A stretch of DNA of 64,000 nucleotides from JBMNEH01 sp050948665 (GTDB lineage: Bacteria; Bacillota; Clostridia; Christensenellales; UMGS416). Both the position numbers and the translations under genes were made by a program. Under the pieces are notes generated by a model that searched no databases, was not told the origin of the DNA, and was given only the letters and a program-made list of their open reading frames with translations. The stretch's first letter is position 1. Each line of letters opens with the position of its first letter. Positions 47,715 through 58,500 of the stretch are shown piece by piece. The stretch is taken from the NCBI GenBank assembly GCA_050948665.1, contig JBMNEH010000001.1, positions 1,054,001 through 1,118,000 on the forward strand, in the 5' to 3' direction.

Positions 47715-48983
47715 TTATTCAATAAAGTCAAATTCCATATCGCCCATGTGTACCGTGTCACCGTCCTTTGCGCCGGCGTCACGCAGGGCGTCGATGATCC
47801 CGCTGGATTGCAGACGCGTCTGGAAATGGTCCATCGAGAAACGGTCATCGGGGTCAGCGGCTTTCAGTATCCTGTCGACGACGGGGCCCTCCACGATAAA
47901 TATTTCCGCAAGTTTTGTGACCGTGAAGGTGCCCTCCAAAGCGGAGGAGAGCTCGGGTACCTCCGGCAAAACGGGGTCTGCCAGAGGAAGCCGCTTCAGT
48001 ATTTCCACCACCGCCAGCAGCAATGGGGACACACCTTGTTGCAACGGAGCGGAAATGGGGAAAATACGGACAGATGGACCGACAAATTCCTGTAAACGCC
48101 GCAGGTTTTTTTCCGAACCGGGCAGGTCGATTTTATTGGCGGCAATCAGCTGAGGCCGCTCAGACAGCTCCGGCTGATAGCTGTGCAGTTCGTGATTGAT
48201 TTTCTGATAATCATCGACAGGGTCTCTCCCCTCAATACCGGAGATGTCCAGGACATGGATCAGCATCCTCGTTCTGGAAATATGCCGAAGGAAGTCAAAC
48301 CCCAAACCGGCGCCCTCATGAGCGTTTTCGATGATACCAGGAATGTCCGCCATGACAAAAGAATACCCGTCATGGGTCACCACCCCCAGATTGGGCGATA
48401 GTGTTGTAAAGTGATAATCCGCGATTTTGGGACGGGCGGCTGAAACTACCGACAGAAGGGTGGACTTTCCCACATTCGGGAAGCCGACAAGGCCGACATC
48501 CGCAATGGAAAGCAGTTCAAGGCGGAGGGTATAGGCCGGTGTAACCTGTCCGGGCTGGGCAAAACGCGGAGCCTGTCTTGTGGGGGTGGCGAAACGGGCG
48601 TTGCCCCGGCCTCCCCGGCCTCCGCGAAGCACTGTAACGGATTTACCGTGCTCTGCCATGTCCGCAACGATTTTTCCGGTGTCAGCAAGAGAGATGCGGG
48701 TACCCGTAGGCACACGGATGATTTTGTCCGCGCCCTTTTTTCCCGATTTACGGGCAGAGGAGCCGTTTTCCCCGTTTCCGGCCAGAAATTTCTTCGTATA
48801 CCGGAAATCCAGCAATGTCCGGGTGGCATCATCCGCGATAAAAATGATATCTCCGCCTTTACCTCCGTCTCCCCCGTCGGGACCGCCCTTCGCTATATAT
48901 TTCTCCCGGTGGAAGGAGACAGCGCCGTCGCCCCCGTTGCCCGATTTTATGGTTATATCAACTACATCTATAAACAAAATCAT
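47715..48983 (-). CDS. obgE: Obg family GTPase, ribosome assembly and stress
   Basis: A 422-residue GTPase. The N-terminal Obg fold is glycine-rich (IKSGNGGDGAVSFHREKYIA, then GGPDGGDGGKGG), the central G domain has DVGLVGFPNVGKSTLLSVVS (G1), DIPGIIENAHEGAGLG (G3) and IAANKIDLPG (G4), and a C-terminal OCT domain (about 340-420) ends GAKDGDTVHMGDMEFDFIE. It takes part in 50S assembly, sporulation and stress control in Bacillus. The start at 48983 has AAGGCGG just upstream. rplU and rpmA, its usual upstream partners, are absent here. Confidence 0.97.
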   Translation of the reverse strand: MILFIDVVDITIKSGNGGDGAVSFHREKYIAKGGPDGGDGGKGGDIIFIADDATRTLLDFRYTKKFLAGNGENGSSARKSGKKGADKIIRVPTGTRISLADTGKIVADMAEHGKSVTVLRGGRGGRGNARFATPTRQAPRFAQPGQVTPAYTLRLELLSIADVGLVGFPNVGKSTLLSVVSAARPKIADYHFTTLSPNLGVVTHDGYSFVMADIPGIIENAHEGAGLGFDFLRHISRTRMLIHVLDISGIEGRDPVDDYQKINHELHSYQPELSERPQLIAANKIDLPGSEKNLRRLQEFVGPSVRIFPISAPLQQGVSPLLLAVVEILKRLPLADPVLPEVPELSSALEGTFTVTKLAEIFIVEGPVVDRILKAADPDDRFSMDHFQTRLQSSGIIDALRDAGAKDGDTVHMGDMEFDFIE

Positions 48984-49011
48984 ACCGCCTTTCCGATAAA
49001 GACCCCTCATA

Positions 49012-49040
49012 AGTATATCATGGTTACCGGTTTGTTACAA
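49012..49040 (-). promoter_or_regulatory. Sigma-A type promoter for the obgE unit
   Basis: On the minus strand TTGTAA (49035-49040), a 17-base spacer and TATACT (49012-49017), 29 bases before the obgE ATG. Confidence 0.7.
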
Positions 49041-49137
49041 TAAATGCCGGTATCCGGAATCAAGCCGGACAGCGAACTCGAATAGCAGGAATTATGCGCC
49101 GCAGAAAAGTCAATTTTCGTTATTTTAGCGAAAAAAC

Positions 49138-49167
49138 TTTACAGAACGATCAAATCCATGGTATATA
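49138..49167 (+). promoter_or_regulatory. Probable sigma-A promoter for topB
   Basis: TTTACA (49138-49143), an 18-base spacer and TATATA (49162-49167), 26 bases before the topB ATG. The alternative -10 TATACT two bases later would need a 20-base spacer. Confidence 0.5.
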
Positions 49168-49192
49168 CTACTACGGAAGCAAGGAGGAAGAG

Positions 49193-51463
49193 ATGGGAAA
49201 GACTTTAATCGTAGCCGAGAAGCCATCTGTCGCCCGGGATATTGCTCGGGTCCTTGGCTGCAAGAGCCGGGGCGCAGGCTGCATATACGGTGATAAATAT
49301 ATTGTTACGTGGGCGGTGGGTCACTTGGTCACGCTGGCTTCTCCGGAAGAGCTTGACGAGAAGTACAAGCGTTGGAGCCTAGATACACTGCCTATTATCC
49401 CGGCCCAAATGAAGAGGGTAGTGATCCCACGTGTACGGAAACAGTACGATATCGTATCAAACTGGATGAATTCCGACGAGATCGATGATATTGTCTGCGC
49501 AACGGATTCGGGCAGGGAAGGGGAGTTGATCTTCCGCTATATTTACGAAATGAGCGGCAGCCGCAAACCGTTCTACCGGCTTTGGATATCTTCCTTGACG
49601 GATGACGCCATATCCGAGGGGTTTTCAAGGCTGCGCCCGGGAGCTGAGTATGATAATCTCTATGCCTCGGCAAAATGCCGCAGTGAGGCGGACTGGCTTG
49701 TAGGCATGAACGCCAGCCGCGGATATACGTTGACCTACGAGACGCTGCTGTCCGTAGGACGGGTACAGTCTCCGACTTTGGCGATGATCGTAAAGAGGGA
49801 GGAAGAACGGCAAAGCTTTGTCCCCGAACAGTACTTTGAGATGGAGGCAACCTTCGGGAAATATAAGGGGATATGGTTTGACCCGGCTAAGAAAGGGCAG
49901 CCTCATGACACCTGGATCCCCGAAGAAAAGCTGGACGATCTGCGCGCTTTGAAAGAGCAGATAAAAGGTATGCCTGCAGAGGTCACCGAGGTGGAGACGG
50001 AGCACAAGTCGTTTACTCCGCCGCTGTTGTATGATTTGACGGAGCTGCAGAGGGACGGCAACCGGTACTATGGCTGGCCGGCTGTAAAAACGCTTCGTAT
50101 CGCCCAAAATCTTTATGAAAAAAGAAAGGCGATCACCTACCCGAGGACGGATAGCCGGTACCTGTCCATGGACTTGGGGAAGACGCTGAAGTCCCGTTTG
50201 TCCAAGCTGAAATCTCCCGGATGGGACATGTATGTCGCCATGGCGATGGATTCCGCCAGAAACCTCGGAGGGCGGGTGCTGAACGATGCAGGCGTAACAG
50301 ATCATCACGCGATCATCCCCACCGGAAGGAACACCGAAATGAGGGGATGGGAGGAAGATGAAATCGCTCTTTTCGACCTCGTGGTACGGCGTTTTATTGC
50401 GATTTTCCTGCCGAACCAGGAAGTGGAAAATGTTCGCGCGGTAACCGTCGCACGGGGGGAGCACTTCCGCAGCCAGGGAAAGGTCGTACAGCAACCGGGA
50501 TGGAGCTGCGTGTACGACTCGCTTATGGCACGCCGCAGAAGCAAGCGGGACCCGGAGCTCCCGCCGCTGCAAGCGGGGGATGCCAAAAAAGTTACTTCCG
50601 CGAAGATATTGGAAAAGAAAACACAACCCCCCGCTCCCTATACCGAGGCATCTTTATTGAGCGCCATGGAACACGCAGGTAAAAATCTGGAAATCGAAGA
50701 CGAGTCTCTCAAGCAGGAAATGAAGGATTCCAGCCTGGGTACGCCGGCGACCAGAGCGGCGATCATCGAGCGGTTGATACAGGTCAAGTATATTGTTCGC
50801 CGGGGAAAAACACTGACGCCTACCGAGAAAGGGATAAAGCTGATACAGGTGCTTCCCGACCGGTTGACCAGCGCGGAAATGACCGGTCACTGGGAGAGTG
50901 ATCTGGCCCGGATCGGCCGGGGGGAAGCCGAATCCGAGACATTTATAGCGGATATTCATGCTATGGTCCGGAATATTGTTGCCGATGTGAAGACCCGGCG
51001 CACGAATGTTGTGTTTCCGGACGCGGGCTCTGTCGACACGGGGGGGAAGAAACGGGAGCTGGGCCAATGCCTTCTTTGCGGTAGTCCTGTCCTGGAGAAC
51101 CGCAAGGCATTTTATTGCTCAAAATGGCGCTCCGGATGCCGGATGACGATTTGGAAGGACGGCCTGACAGACGCTGCCGGACCGGAGCTCACGGCGGATA
51201 TGATGGAACGTCTGCTGAAAGAGCAGACATTGAATGCCGAAGGCGGGGAAGTGATGCTTTTCGGTGAGAGGCCCTTTGCGGCATGGGTGCCCAACGGAGA
51301 CGATCCCCGGGAAGCGATGGCCGCGGCAATCGCGAGGGATGAAGAGAAGCAATCCGGCAGAAGAACCGCAAAAGGCGCAAAAAAGGCTTCCGCGGCGGCA
51401 ATAACCGCCGCAGAGGTTGCTCCTCCGAAGAGGAGAAGGACCGTAAAAAAGAAAACGAAATGA
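49193..51463 (+). CDS. topB: DNA topoisomerase III
   Basis: A 756-residue type IA topoisomerase. TOPRIM begins LIVAEKPSVARDIARVLG, with CATDSGREGELIFRYIYEMS (acidic metal residues, about 104-123); SVGRVQSPTLAMIVKREEE and the active-site tyrosine in ITYPRTDSRYLS (near residue 317) follow, then LGTPATRAAIIERLI. The C-terminus holds one four-Cys finger (CLLCG...CSKWRSGC) and a Lys/Arg-rich tail. It relaxes or unlinks DNA at forks and recombination intermediates. The start is fixed by GGAGGAAGAG before the ATG; the longer frame would cross the promoter. Its stop overlaps the next gene by four bases. Confidence 0.95.
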   Translation: MGKTLIVAEKPSVARDIARVLGCKSRGAGCIYGDKYIVTWAVGHLVTLASPEELDEKYKRWSLDTLPIIPAQMKRVVIPRVRKQYDIVSNWMNSDEIDDIVCATDSGREGELIFRYIYEMSGSRKPFYRLWISSLTDDAISEGFSRLRPGAEYDNLYASAKCRSEADWLVGMNASRGYTLTYETLLSVGRVQSPTLAMIVKREEERQSFVPEQYFEMEATFGKYKGIWFDPAKKGQPHDTWIPEEKLDDLRALKEQIKGMPAEVTEVETEHKSFTPPLLYDLTELQRDGNRYYGWPAVKTLRIAQNLYEKRKAITYPRTDSRYLSMDLGKTLKSRLSKLKSPGWDMYVAMAMDSARNLGGRVLNDAGVTDHHAIIPTGRNTEMRGWEEDEIALFDLVVRRFIAIFLPNQEVENVRAVTVARGEHFRSQGKVVQQPGWSCVYDSLMARRRSKRDPELPPLQAGDAKKVTSAKILEKKTQPPAPYTEASLLSAMEHAGKNLEIEDESLKQEMKDSSLGTPATRAAIIERLIQVKYIVRRGKTLTPTEKGIKLIQVLPDRLTSAEMTGHWESDLARIGRGEAESETFIADIHAMVRNIVADVKTRRTNVVFPDAGSVDTGGKKRELGQCLLCGSPVLENRKAFYCSKWRSGCRMTIWKDGLTDAAGPELTADMMERLLKEQTLNAEGGEVMLFGERPFAAWVPNGDDPREAMAAAIARDEEKQSGRRTAKGAKKASAAAITAAEVAPPKRRRTVKKKTK

Positions 51464-52197
51464 GCAAGATACGAATCGACAGAATGCTGCAGTATTGCGG
51501 CTTTGGCAGCCGCAAAGAGGTAAAGCAGCTTCTGAAAAGCGGAAGAGCAAGGGTGAGCGGCGTATCGGAGTTAACGCCTGATTTTAAATTGGATCCCTGG
51601 GAGGCCGAACTGACAGTGGACGGGAAAACAGTGGAATTCCGTCCCGTGCTGGCAGTAATGCTGCATAAGCCTGCCGGATATCTTTCCGCCAGAGTGGATG
51701 GAAGAGACCCGACGGTACTTGATTTGTTGGATGACAGCCTGAAGACCAGGAAGCTGTCTCCGGCCGGCCGCCTGGACAAGGACGCGACAGGTCTGCTTCT
51801 GCTGACGGACGACGGAGAGGCTGTACACCGGCTGCTTTCTCCAAAGACACACACGGAAAAGACATACCGGGTGAGACTGGATAAGCCGGCTGATGCCGCG
51901 GATGTGGAAGCCTTCAGAGACGGCATAATCTTTTCTGATTTCATCTCAATGCCGGCGGAGCTTGTGATTTCCGATTCTCCCCGGGAAGCGCTTGTGACAC
52001 TGCATGAGGGGAAGTATCATCAGGTGAAACGTATGTTCCGTGCCAGGGGCAAGAGAGTCGTCTCGCTCCACCGTGTGAAATTTGCCGGACTGACGCTGCC
52101 GGAGGAGCTGAAGCCGGGAGAATACCGGGTGCTTTCCAATGCCGAATGGGGGGAGGTACGGGCAGCAGCGGGCCTGTCTTCCCAACCGGAGCTATAG
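51460..52197 (+). CDS. RsuA/RluF-like pseudouridine synthase
   Basis: A 245-residue enzyme. An S4 domain (RIDRMLQYCGFGSRKEVKQL) is followed by a catalytic domain with VMLHKPAGYLSARVDGRDPT, LSPAGRLDKDATGLLLLTDD (catalytic Asp) and HEGKYHQVKRMFRARGKRVV. It resembles 16S rRNA pseudouridine-516 synthase RsuA and its Bacillota relatives. The exact site modified is not visible. It is the second such enzyme in the window; the RluB-like one is at 26553. Overlap with topB (ATGA) shows translational coupling. Confidence 0.9.
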   Translation: MSKIRIDRMLQYCGFGSRKEVKQLLKSGRARVSGVSELTPDFKLDPWEAELTVDGKTVEFRPVLAVMLHKPAGYLSARVDGRDPTVLDLLDDSLKTRKLSPAGRLDKDATGLLLLTDDGEAVHRLLSPKTHTEKTYRVRLDKPADAADVEAFRDGIIFSDFISMPAELVISDSPREALVTLHEGKYHQVKRMFRARGKRVVSLHRVKFAGLTLPEELKPGEYRVLSNAEWGEVRAAAGLSSQPEL

Positions 52198-52216
52198 CAG
52201 GGAAACAATGATTCGC

Positions 52217-52246
52217 TTGACACGGCAACACCCCCCGTGCTAAGAT
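52217..52246 (+). promoter_or_regulatory. Sigma-A promoter for addBA
   Basis: Perfect TTGACA (52217-52222), an 18-base spacer and TAAGAT (52241-52246), 28 bases before the addB start. Confidence 0.8.
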
Positions 52247-52274
52247 TTTAACATCTTTTGCGGAGGGCTTTGTT

Positions 52275-55200
52275 TTGCTTACAATTCTTACCGGACGTGT
52301 CGGCAGCGGAAAAACATATTCCCTTTTATCCCACGCCGCGGAATTGATCGAGTCCGGCGAACAGGGGCTGCTTATTGTTCCGGAGCAGTATACATTGACG
52401 GCGGAACATGATCTTCTGGACCGGCTTTCCGTTCCCGGACTAATGTTTTCCCAGGTCGTCAGTCCTTCCCGGCTGGCAAGGAATTCGCTTGAGCGCCTGG
52501 GTTGCCGTGTAAGGCCGGTCGTAGACGCACGGGGACAGGCCATGATGCTTCGAAAGGCCTTCTCATCCTCCGATTACAAATGGGAATACTATGGAAAAAT
52601 GGCCCGTAACAGCGGGTTTTTTTGTGAGATGGCCGATTTCATCGGAGACATGAAGCGGTTCTGTGTAGACGATCAAGCATTGGAGGCGGTGGGCAGGGGA
52701 AGAATCCCCGGTATTCTCGGCCGTAAGATACGGGACATCGGTAAAATGTACAGGCTGCTATCCATGGACATGGAGGCTTCGGGCGCCTGGAACACGGAGG
52801 ACCGCATGGCCGCGTATATCGAAGCGATACCCGATGACCCGCAGCTGGACAACACGCATGTCTGGATGGATGGTTTTGACTACCTGCCCCCTCTGAGCAT
52901 CCGCCTGATTTGCGCGTTGGCAAAGAAATGCCCCTCTGTCACCATTGCCCTGGACTGCGCCAATGCCGGAGATCCGGATTACGGTATTTTCACAGCCGGA
53001 CTGCAGAGTTATGACAGGCTCATCCGGGAAGCGGACGCACAGAAGATTCATTGGGAGAGAAAGGTTTATTTAGGGGATCATCGCAAGGATGCCTCCCTGC
53101 GGCTGGCAGAGCGGGCGCTGTTCTCTGACAGACCTGAGGAAACGGCGGATTCGGGTTCCATTCATTTTATGACGGCTTCGGACACGATGGAAGAGATCCT
53201 GGCCGCAGGGGACAGGGTGCGCCGCCTGGTGATGGAGGGCAGCCGATACGGGGATATACAGATAGCCTGCAGCAATCTGCCGGTGTATCAGGGTGATATT
53301 GAATACTACTGGGGGAATATGGGCATCCCCTTCTATTTGGATACCAAGAGGGACGCAATGACGCATCCCGCGGTAGAGATGCTGATGGCGTGCCTGGATT
53401 TTCTGGCATGGGGATGGCGATGGCCGGATCTGATCCGGATGCTGAAGACGGGCTTAACACCTCTTACACAAAGAGAGATACTGACGGCGCAGCATTATCT
53501 TCAGGCGGTGGAGCCTTTAGGTAAGCGGAGGATCAACCGGCCGTGGAACCGCAAGGTGAGGGGGGAACAGCCGGCAGACGCCGAAGCCGTAAGAAGGAGG
53601 ATCGTAACACCGCTGGCAGCAGCTGATAAAAGAGTAGGGAACGGCGCCTCCGCGGAAATATGGCGGGAGACGATCATCGGTCTGTTCGATACATGGGGTG
53701 TGGAGGCGCGTCTGCAAAGACTGGCAGAGGAGCGGCTCGCCCGGGGTGATGACGCCGGCGCCCAGGAGAATCTGCAGATCTGGCGGATCCTGCTGGAGAC
53801 GCTGGAGCAGCTGGAGGCATTTTCCGGTGAAACCGTGTACGAACCGGCGGATCTGAAGCGCCTGATGGAGACAGGTTTGCGGGCGGCCTCCATCGGAACT
53901 CTTCCCAGTAACCGGGACGCGGTGCTTGTAGGAGATATCGGCCGTACAAAAACACACCCCAAACAGCATGTGCTGCTGCTCGGCGCCACGGAAGACTGGC
54001 TGCCCAGCACATTCCCGGAGGACGGCGTTATAACCGGGCGTGAAGCAAGGCTGTTGGCGGGTGAGCAGTGTGAAATCGGCAGGAATATGGAAGTCAGGAA
54101 CGCGCAGAGCCGGTTCGCCGTGCATTCCTGTATTGCCAAGACCGAGAAGAGCCTCTGGCTTTTTCGACCCTTAAAGGATGAAGCGGGTCAGGCAACCGGC
54201 TGTTCCCCCGTAGAAGCGCGGCTTTCTGAGCTGACCGGCGTAAAGACAAAACCCTTTGATCCCGCGGATTCCGTGCTGCCTTACGCGGCGCTTCGCTGGC
54301 TGATCCCCCGCCTTGGCAGCGGTGGGGAGAAAGAGCGGCAAATGTCCGCCGCGTTATCGACTTTGCCGGACATGGCGCTTACCCTCAAAAAGCAAAACGC
54401 CCTGATTCATCGTGAGGCTGATTTGGTAGCCGGCGGGTTACCGACGGAAACGCATACTTCCGTAAGCAAACTGGAGACCTTTGCAGATTGTCCGTTTCAA
54501 TGGTTTATGGAGTATATCGTACGTCCGGGGCAACCCGAGTCTCTTTTAGGCGACCCCTTGATATGGGGCAATTTCCGTCACGCAGCGGCACAGCAGTTTT
54601 TAGAAGCATGGATGGACGAATCGGACGCCGCGCATACATTCGAATGGGGAGAAAAGAACATCCGTAAAATAACAGACGGGTTGCGGAGGTCGCCGGAGTA
54701 TGAGAATTACAATAACAGCCTGATGCAGGAGTATGTGTTTGAACGGCTGGCAGAGGATTGCAGGATAACGGCGCAGAGTGTGCTGCTGCAGTTTGTGCCG
54801 GGCGGGTACCGGCCGACCTATTTGGAGTTGAGCTTCGGCAAGGGGGGTGAAATGGCCGATCTCAAGCTTCCGTTAAAAAACGGGGAAACGGTTTCTCTTA
54901 CCGGGAAGGTTGACAGAGTGGACGTTTTGCAGCTTGATTCCCGCGATATACTCAGGGTAATCGATTACAAAGCAAAAGAGGCGATCGATTTGGGAAATGA
55001 AGCGTCCATTCGCCAAGGGAATTTACAGGTTTGGGTCTATATGTCCGCCCTGCTGCAGCGATGGGAGCAGATGAAGGGGCGGAAGGCCGTGCCCGGCGGC
55101 CTGTATGTGATGCCATCCGCCGTCAGGATGAAAATGGCGAAGAAGGAGCGGACGATCCCGGAGGAGGCGCTTTCACTTTCGGGTGTGACAGCGGAAACGC

Positions 55201-55508
55201 CGGAGGGAGCGGAAGACAAGACCTTGCTTGCGGGTGTGTTTCATGAAAACCCGGTCAGGATATCAGAGGGGGTTCTGAGGCAGAGGCTTAGGTTGGCTGA
55301 TGAAACGGCGGCAGAGTTGGCTGAACGCGCTCTGCGCGGTGAGGTATCGCCGAAACCCATGGATAAGGCAATATGGGACAGCAGGCTGAGAAAATGCAAG
55401 TATTGCGATTATCGGGCAGGCTGTCTGTTTCGCCTGCGGAACGGAGAGCAGCCTGTCGGAAGCGAGATCCGGATTACCGACGATGAAAAGCGAGGCGTCA
55501 CGGAATGA
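52275..55508 (+). CDS. addB: ATP-dependent helicase/nuclease subunit B
   Basis: A 1077-residue subunit of the AddAB double-strand break repair machine. A Walker A-like GRVGSGKTYSLLSHA lies at residues 7-21, PEQYTLTAEHDLL follows, and the C-terminal RecB-type nuclease carries VSLTGKVDRVDV and LRVIDYKAKEAID. Four cysteines for an iron-sulphur cluster are present: one in ETFADCPFQW (near residue 740) and three in CKYCDYRAGC near the C-terminus. The start is a TTG at 52275, seven bases after GGAGGG. The addA start overlaps its stop by four bases. Confidence 0.96.
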   Translation: MLTILTGRVGSGKTYSLLSHAAELIESGEQGLLIVPEQYTLTAEHDLLDRLSVPGLMFSQVVSPSRLARNSLERLGCRVRPVVDARGQAMMLRKAFSSSDYKWEYYGKMARNSGFFCEMADFIGDMKRFCVDDQALEAVGRGRIPGILGRKIRDIGKMYRLLSMDMEASGAWNTEDRMAAYIEAIPDDPQLDNTHVWMDGFDYLPPLSIRLICALAKKCPSVTIALDCANAGDPDYGIFTAGLQSYDRLIREADAQKIHWERKVYLGDHRKDASLRLAERALFSDRPEETADSGSIHFMTASDTMEEILAAGDRVRRLVMEGSRYGDIQIACSNLPVYQGDIEYYWGNMGIPFYLDTKRDAMTHPAVEMLMACLDFLAWGWRWPDLIRMLKTGLTPLTQREILTAQHYLQAVEPLGKRRINRPWNRKVRGEQPADAEAVRRRIVTPLAAADKRVGNGASAEIWRETIIGLFDTWGVEARLQRLAEERLARGDDAGAQENLQIWRILLETLEQLEAFSGETVYEPADLKRLMETGLRAASIGTLPSNRDAVLVGDIGRTKTHPKQHVLLLGATEDWLPSTFPEDGVITGREARLLAGEQCEIGRNMEVRNAQSRFAVHSCIAKTEKSLWLFRPLKDEAGQATGCSPVEARLSELTGVKTKPFDPADSVLPYAALRWLIPRLGSGGEKERQMSAALSTLPDMALTLKKQNALIHREADLVAGGLPTETHTSVSKLETFADCPFQWFMEYIVRPGQPESLLGDPLIWGNFRHAAAQQFLEAWMDESDAAHTFEWGEKNIRKITDGLRRSPEYENYNNSLMQEYVFERLAEDCRITAQSVLLQFVPGGYRPTYLELSFGKGGEMADLKLPLKNGETVSLTGKVDRVDVLQLDSRDILRVIDYKAKEAIDLGNEASIRQGNLQVWVYMSALLQRWEQMKGRKAVPGGLYVMPSAVRMKMAKKERTIPEEALSLSGVTAETPEGAEDKTLLAGVFHENPVRISEGVLRQRLRLADETAAELAERALRGEVSPKPMDKAIWDSRLRKCKYCDYRAGCLFRLRNGEQPVGSEIRITDDEKRGVTE

Positions 55509-58500
55509 GACACACACAAAACCAGAAACTCGCCATTACGCAGAGAGGCGCCAGCCTGATCGTGACTGCATCCGCCGGTTCCGGTAAGACCAGCGTTATG
55601 ATACAGCGAGTGGTTGACTGCATACGCCTTGAGAAGGTACCGATTGATGAACTGTTAGTGGTAACCTTCACCCGGGCAGCGGCGCAGGAAATGAAGGAAA
55701 GGATACGGAAATCGCTGACAGAAGCGGTCAACCGCTCCGCTTCAAACGCGGAGGAAACGGTTTTTTTGCAGAGGCAGCTGCAGCTGCTCGACAGCGCTTC
55801 CATATCCACCATACATCATTTCTGCGGAGGACTGCTGAAACGTTATTATCCTCTTTTGAATCTGGATCCGGACTATACGATCCCGGGAGAAGCCGAGACG
55901 GACGCGCTGTTCGACGACTGCTATCGGGATGTGCTAGAGGAGGTGATGGCCCGGAGAGATCCCCGGATCATGGAGGTCTTCCGCCTGTATTGGAGCACGA
56001 CCAATGATCATGTACGGAGGCTTGTAGAGCAGATATTGATATTCTGCCGCAGTAGGGAGGAAGGCCTTTTATGGCTGAAGGAGAAGATCGAACAACTGAG
56101 AAACGAGGCGCACGCGCCGCGGCAGTCTGTTTGGGCAGCGGAAATGTGCAGATATCTGGATTTGCTGTATGGAAAGCCCCTGCTGCGCAGTATAGAAGCG
56201 CTGGAAAGGGAGTACGCCGCCCTGCGCGAGAAAGATCCCAAGGGTGTCATAAAAAAGAAGAACGACCCCGACGCCGAAAAGACGTATGTGGAATGGATCA
56301 TTTCGACCGGGCGCCTTGCGGTGGAAAGATTGCGGAAAGAGGATTTTTTCGGCGCTATTGAAGCCCTCGATCCGATGCCGGAGGAGATCATAAAAGGCGC
56401 CAGAGGTCAGACCGCGAATACATTCAGGACCGTTCTCAACATGCTGAAGGAACTCTCAGCCGATCACCGTTATGATGAGAAGGCTGAAAGAGAAGTGATG
56501 ATAAGCATAGCCGACAGACTTGAGGGTTTTTACCTGATAGCCTCACAGGTGGAGGAGGAATTCAATCGCCGCAAGCTACACAGCGGAAAGCTGCAGTTTG
56601 ACGATTTGGAGCGCCTTACTCTCCGTCTGCTGGACATCCCGGAAGTGTGTACGGACATCCGAAACACCTATCGGTATGTGTTTGTGGATGAATATCAGGA
56701 CGTGAGTCAAGTACAGGAGAGCATCATCAGCCGGGTTTCGAGGCCGGATAACCTTTTCTGCGTGGGAGACCTAAAGCAGTCCATCTATCATTTTCGGAAT
56801 GCTGATCCGGGGATATTCATCCAAAGAATGCAGAAGGCCGGGGAGATAAACACCGACGCGCCCCAGCAGAAAATCACCCTGGCGGAGAATTTCCGCTCTC
56901 ACCCGGGTATTATCGAGGCTGTGAACCTGCTGCTTGCCCATGAGATGCGGGTCGATCCCCAGCTTTCCCCCTACAGCGACGAGGACGCGATGGTCGCCGC
57001 AAGCGCCCGACCGCCGGAGGAGATCCCTGCGGTCCACTTTTTCGCCATGGAACCGGTTGACGGAGCAGAAGACAAAAGGCAACCCGGAGAAGCACGTTCA
57101 CAGGATGAGAACTGTGATCTGTTCGTGGCGAAGGAGATCATCAGGCTTTACGGCAGCCCTGTATGGAATGGAAAAAAGCAGTGCTTCTGCCCTTTAGAAT
57201 ACAAGGATATCTCCATACTGGCGGGGAAATGGGCCGATCTGAATCAGACGGCGGAGGTATTGCGGCGTTACGGCATCCCGGTCCTGCTGGCGGACAACCG
57301 GCCGGTCTTTGACAGAACCGAGACCCGGGTGCTTGTAGAATGCCTGCGATGGATCGACGACCCGGGGCAGGATGTATGCCTGGCGGACGTATTGCATTCG
57401 GATATGGTGGGGCTTTCCGCGGGAGAAATGGCTTCGATACGGCAGTTGAGCCCGCATGAGCCACTCTTTTACGATGCCTGTCTCCGATACTGCCGGATAA
57501 GGGACGACGGCGCCACCGCAAAACTCAGGGCCTTTTTCAACATGGCGGAGGACTGGAGGAGGTATGCCGCTGAGCAGCCATGTCATCAGCTTATCCTCAG
57601 AGTGTTGGAGGAAACAGGATATATCCATACCGTGAGCGGCTATACGGAGGGGAAGGCGCGGGCGGAATCGTTGCGGAAGCTTGTGGTGCTGGCCCGGCGG
57701 CTGGCGGAAAGCGTTTCCCCCAGCCTTTACAGTTTTCTGCGGTACGCGGATCAGATGAACGACAGGAGCTCCGACGAACGCGCGCGCGTTTCACCCGATG
57801 TCGAGGCGGTGAGGATGTATACGTATCACGGCAGCAAGGGACTGGAGTTTCCGGTGGTCTTTATGGTGCATTTGGACAGCGCCATGGCGGCGGACAGGAA
57901 GGAAGCCGGCACATTGACTCTTGACGGCAGGATGGGAGCCGCACTCATGACGGATATCGAAGGGAAGGGAATGCAGAGCAACCTTGTACTCTCTTCTATT
58001 ATGAAATACAATGAACGCTTTGCCTTCGCAGAAAATCTGCGGCTGTTGTATGTGGCTATGACACGTGCACGGGAAAAGCTCTATCTGGTCGGAAAGGCGC
58101 CCTCCAAGGAGGACCGAAAAAGGATAAGCGGCGAAATCAATTATATGAGCATGACATCGGGCAGAGCCAATAATATGCGTCTTTTGTCCATGCTGGCCTG
58201 CAGGATGCCGGGAGGCGAGGCGCTGGCGGCCGAAAACACTTTGGATGACCCGTTTTCCGGGAAGGTGACCTATCCCTGGCATATACAGGTCCAGACACAA
58301 CCCCTTGAGGAGCCGGAAGTCCCCTGGCGGGAAATAAGGGAGGTTGTCCAGACGGGAGTAACCGCGACGGATACCGCTGCTTTCCGCTGGAGGTATCCCT
58401 ATAAGGATGAGCCCTCTGTTCCGGGCACATTGGCCGCGACTTCACTGCTGCGGAGCATCTATCCGGAGCAGGATGAAGCGGCAGCGATGCGCGCAAGGCC

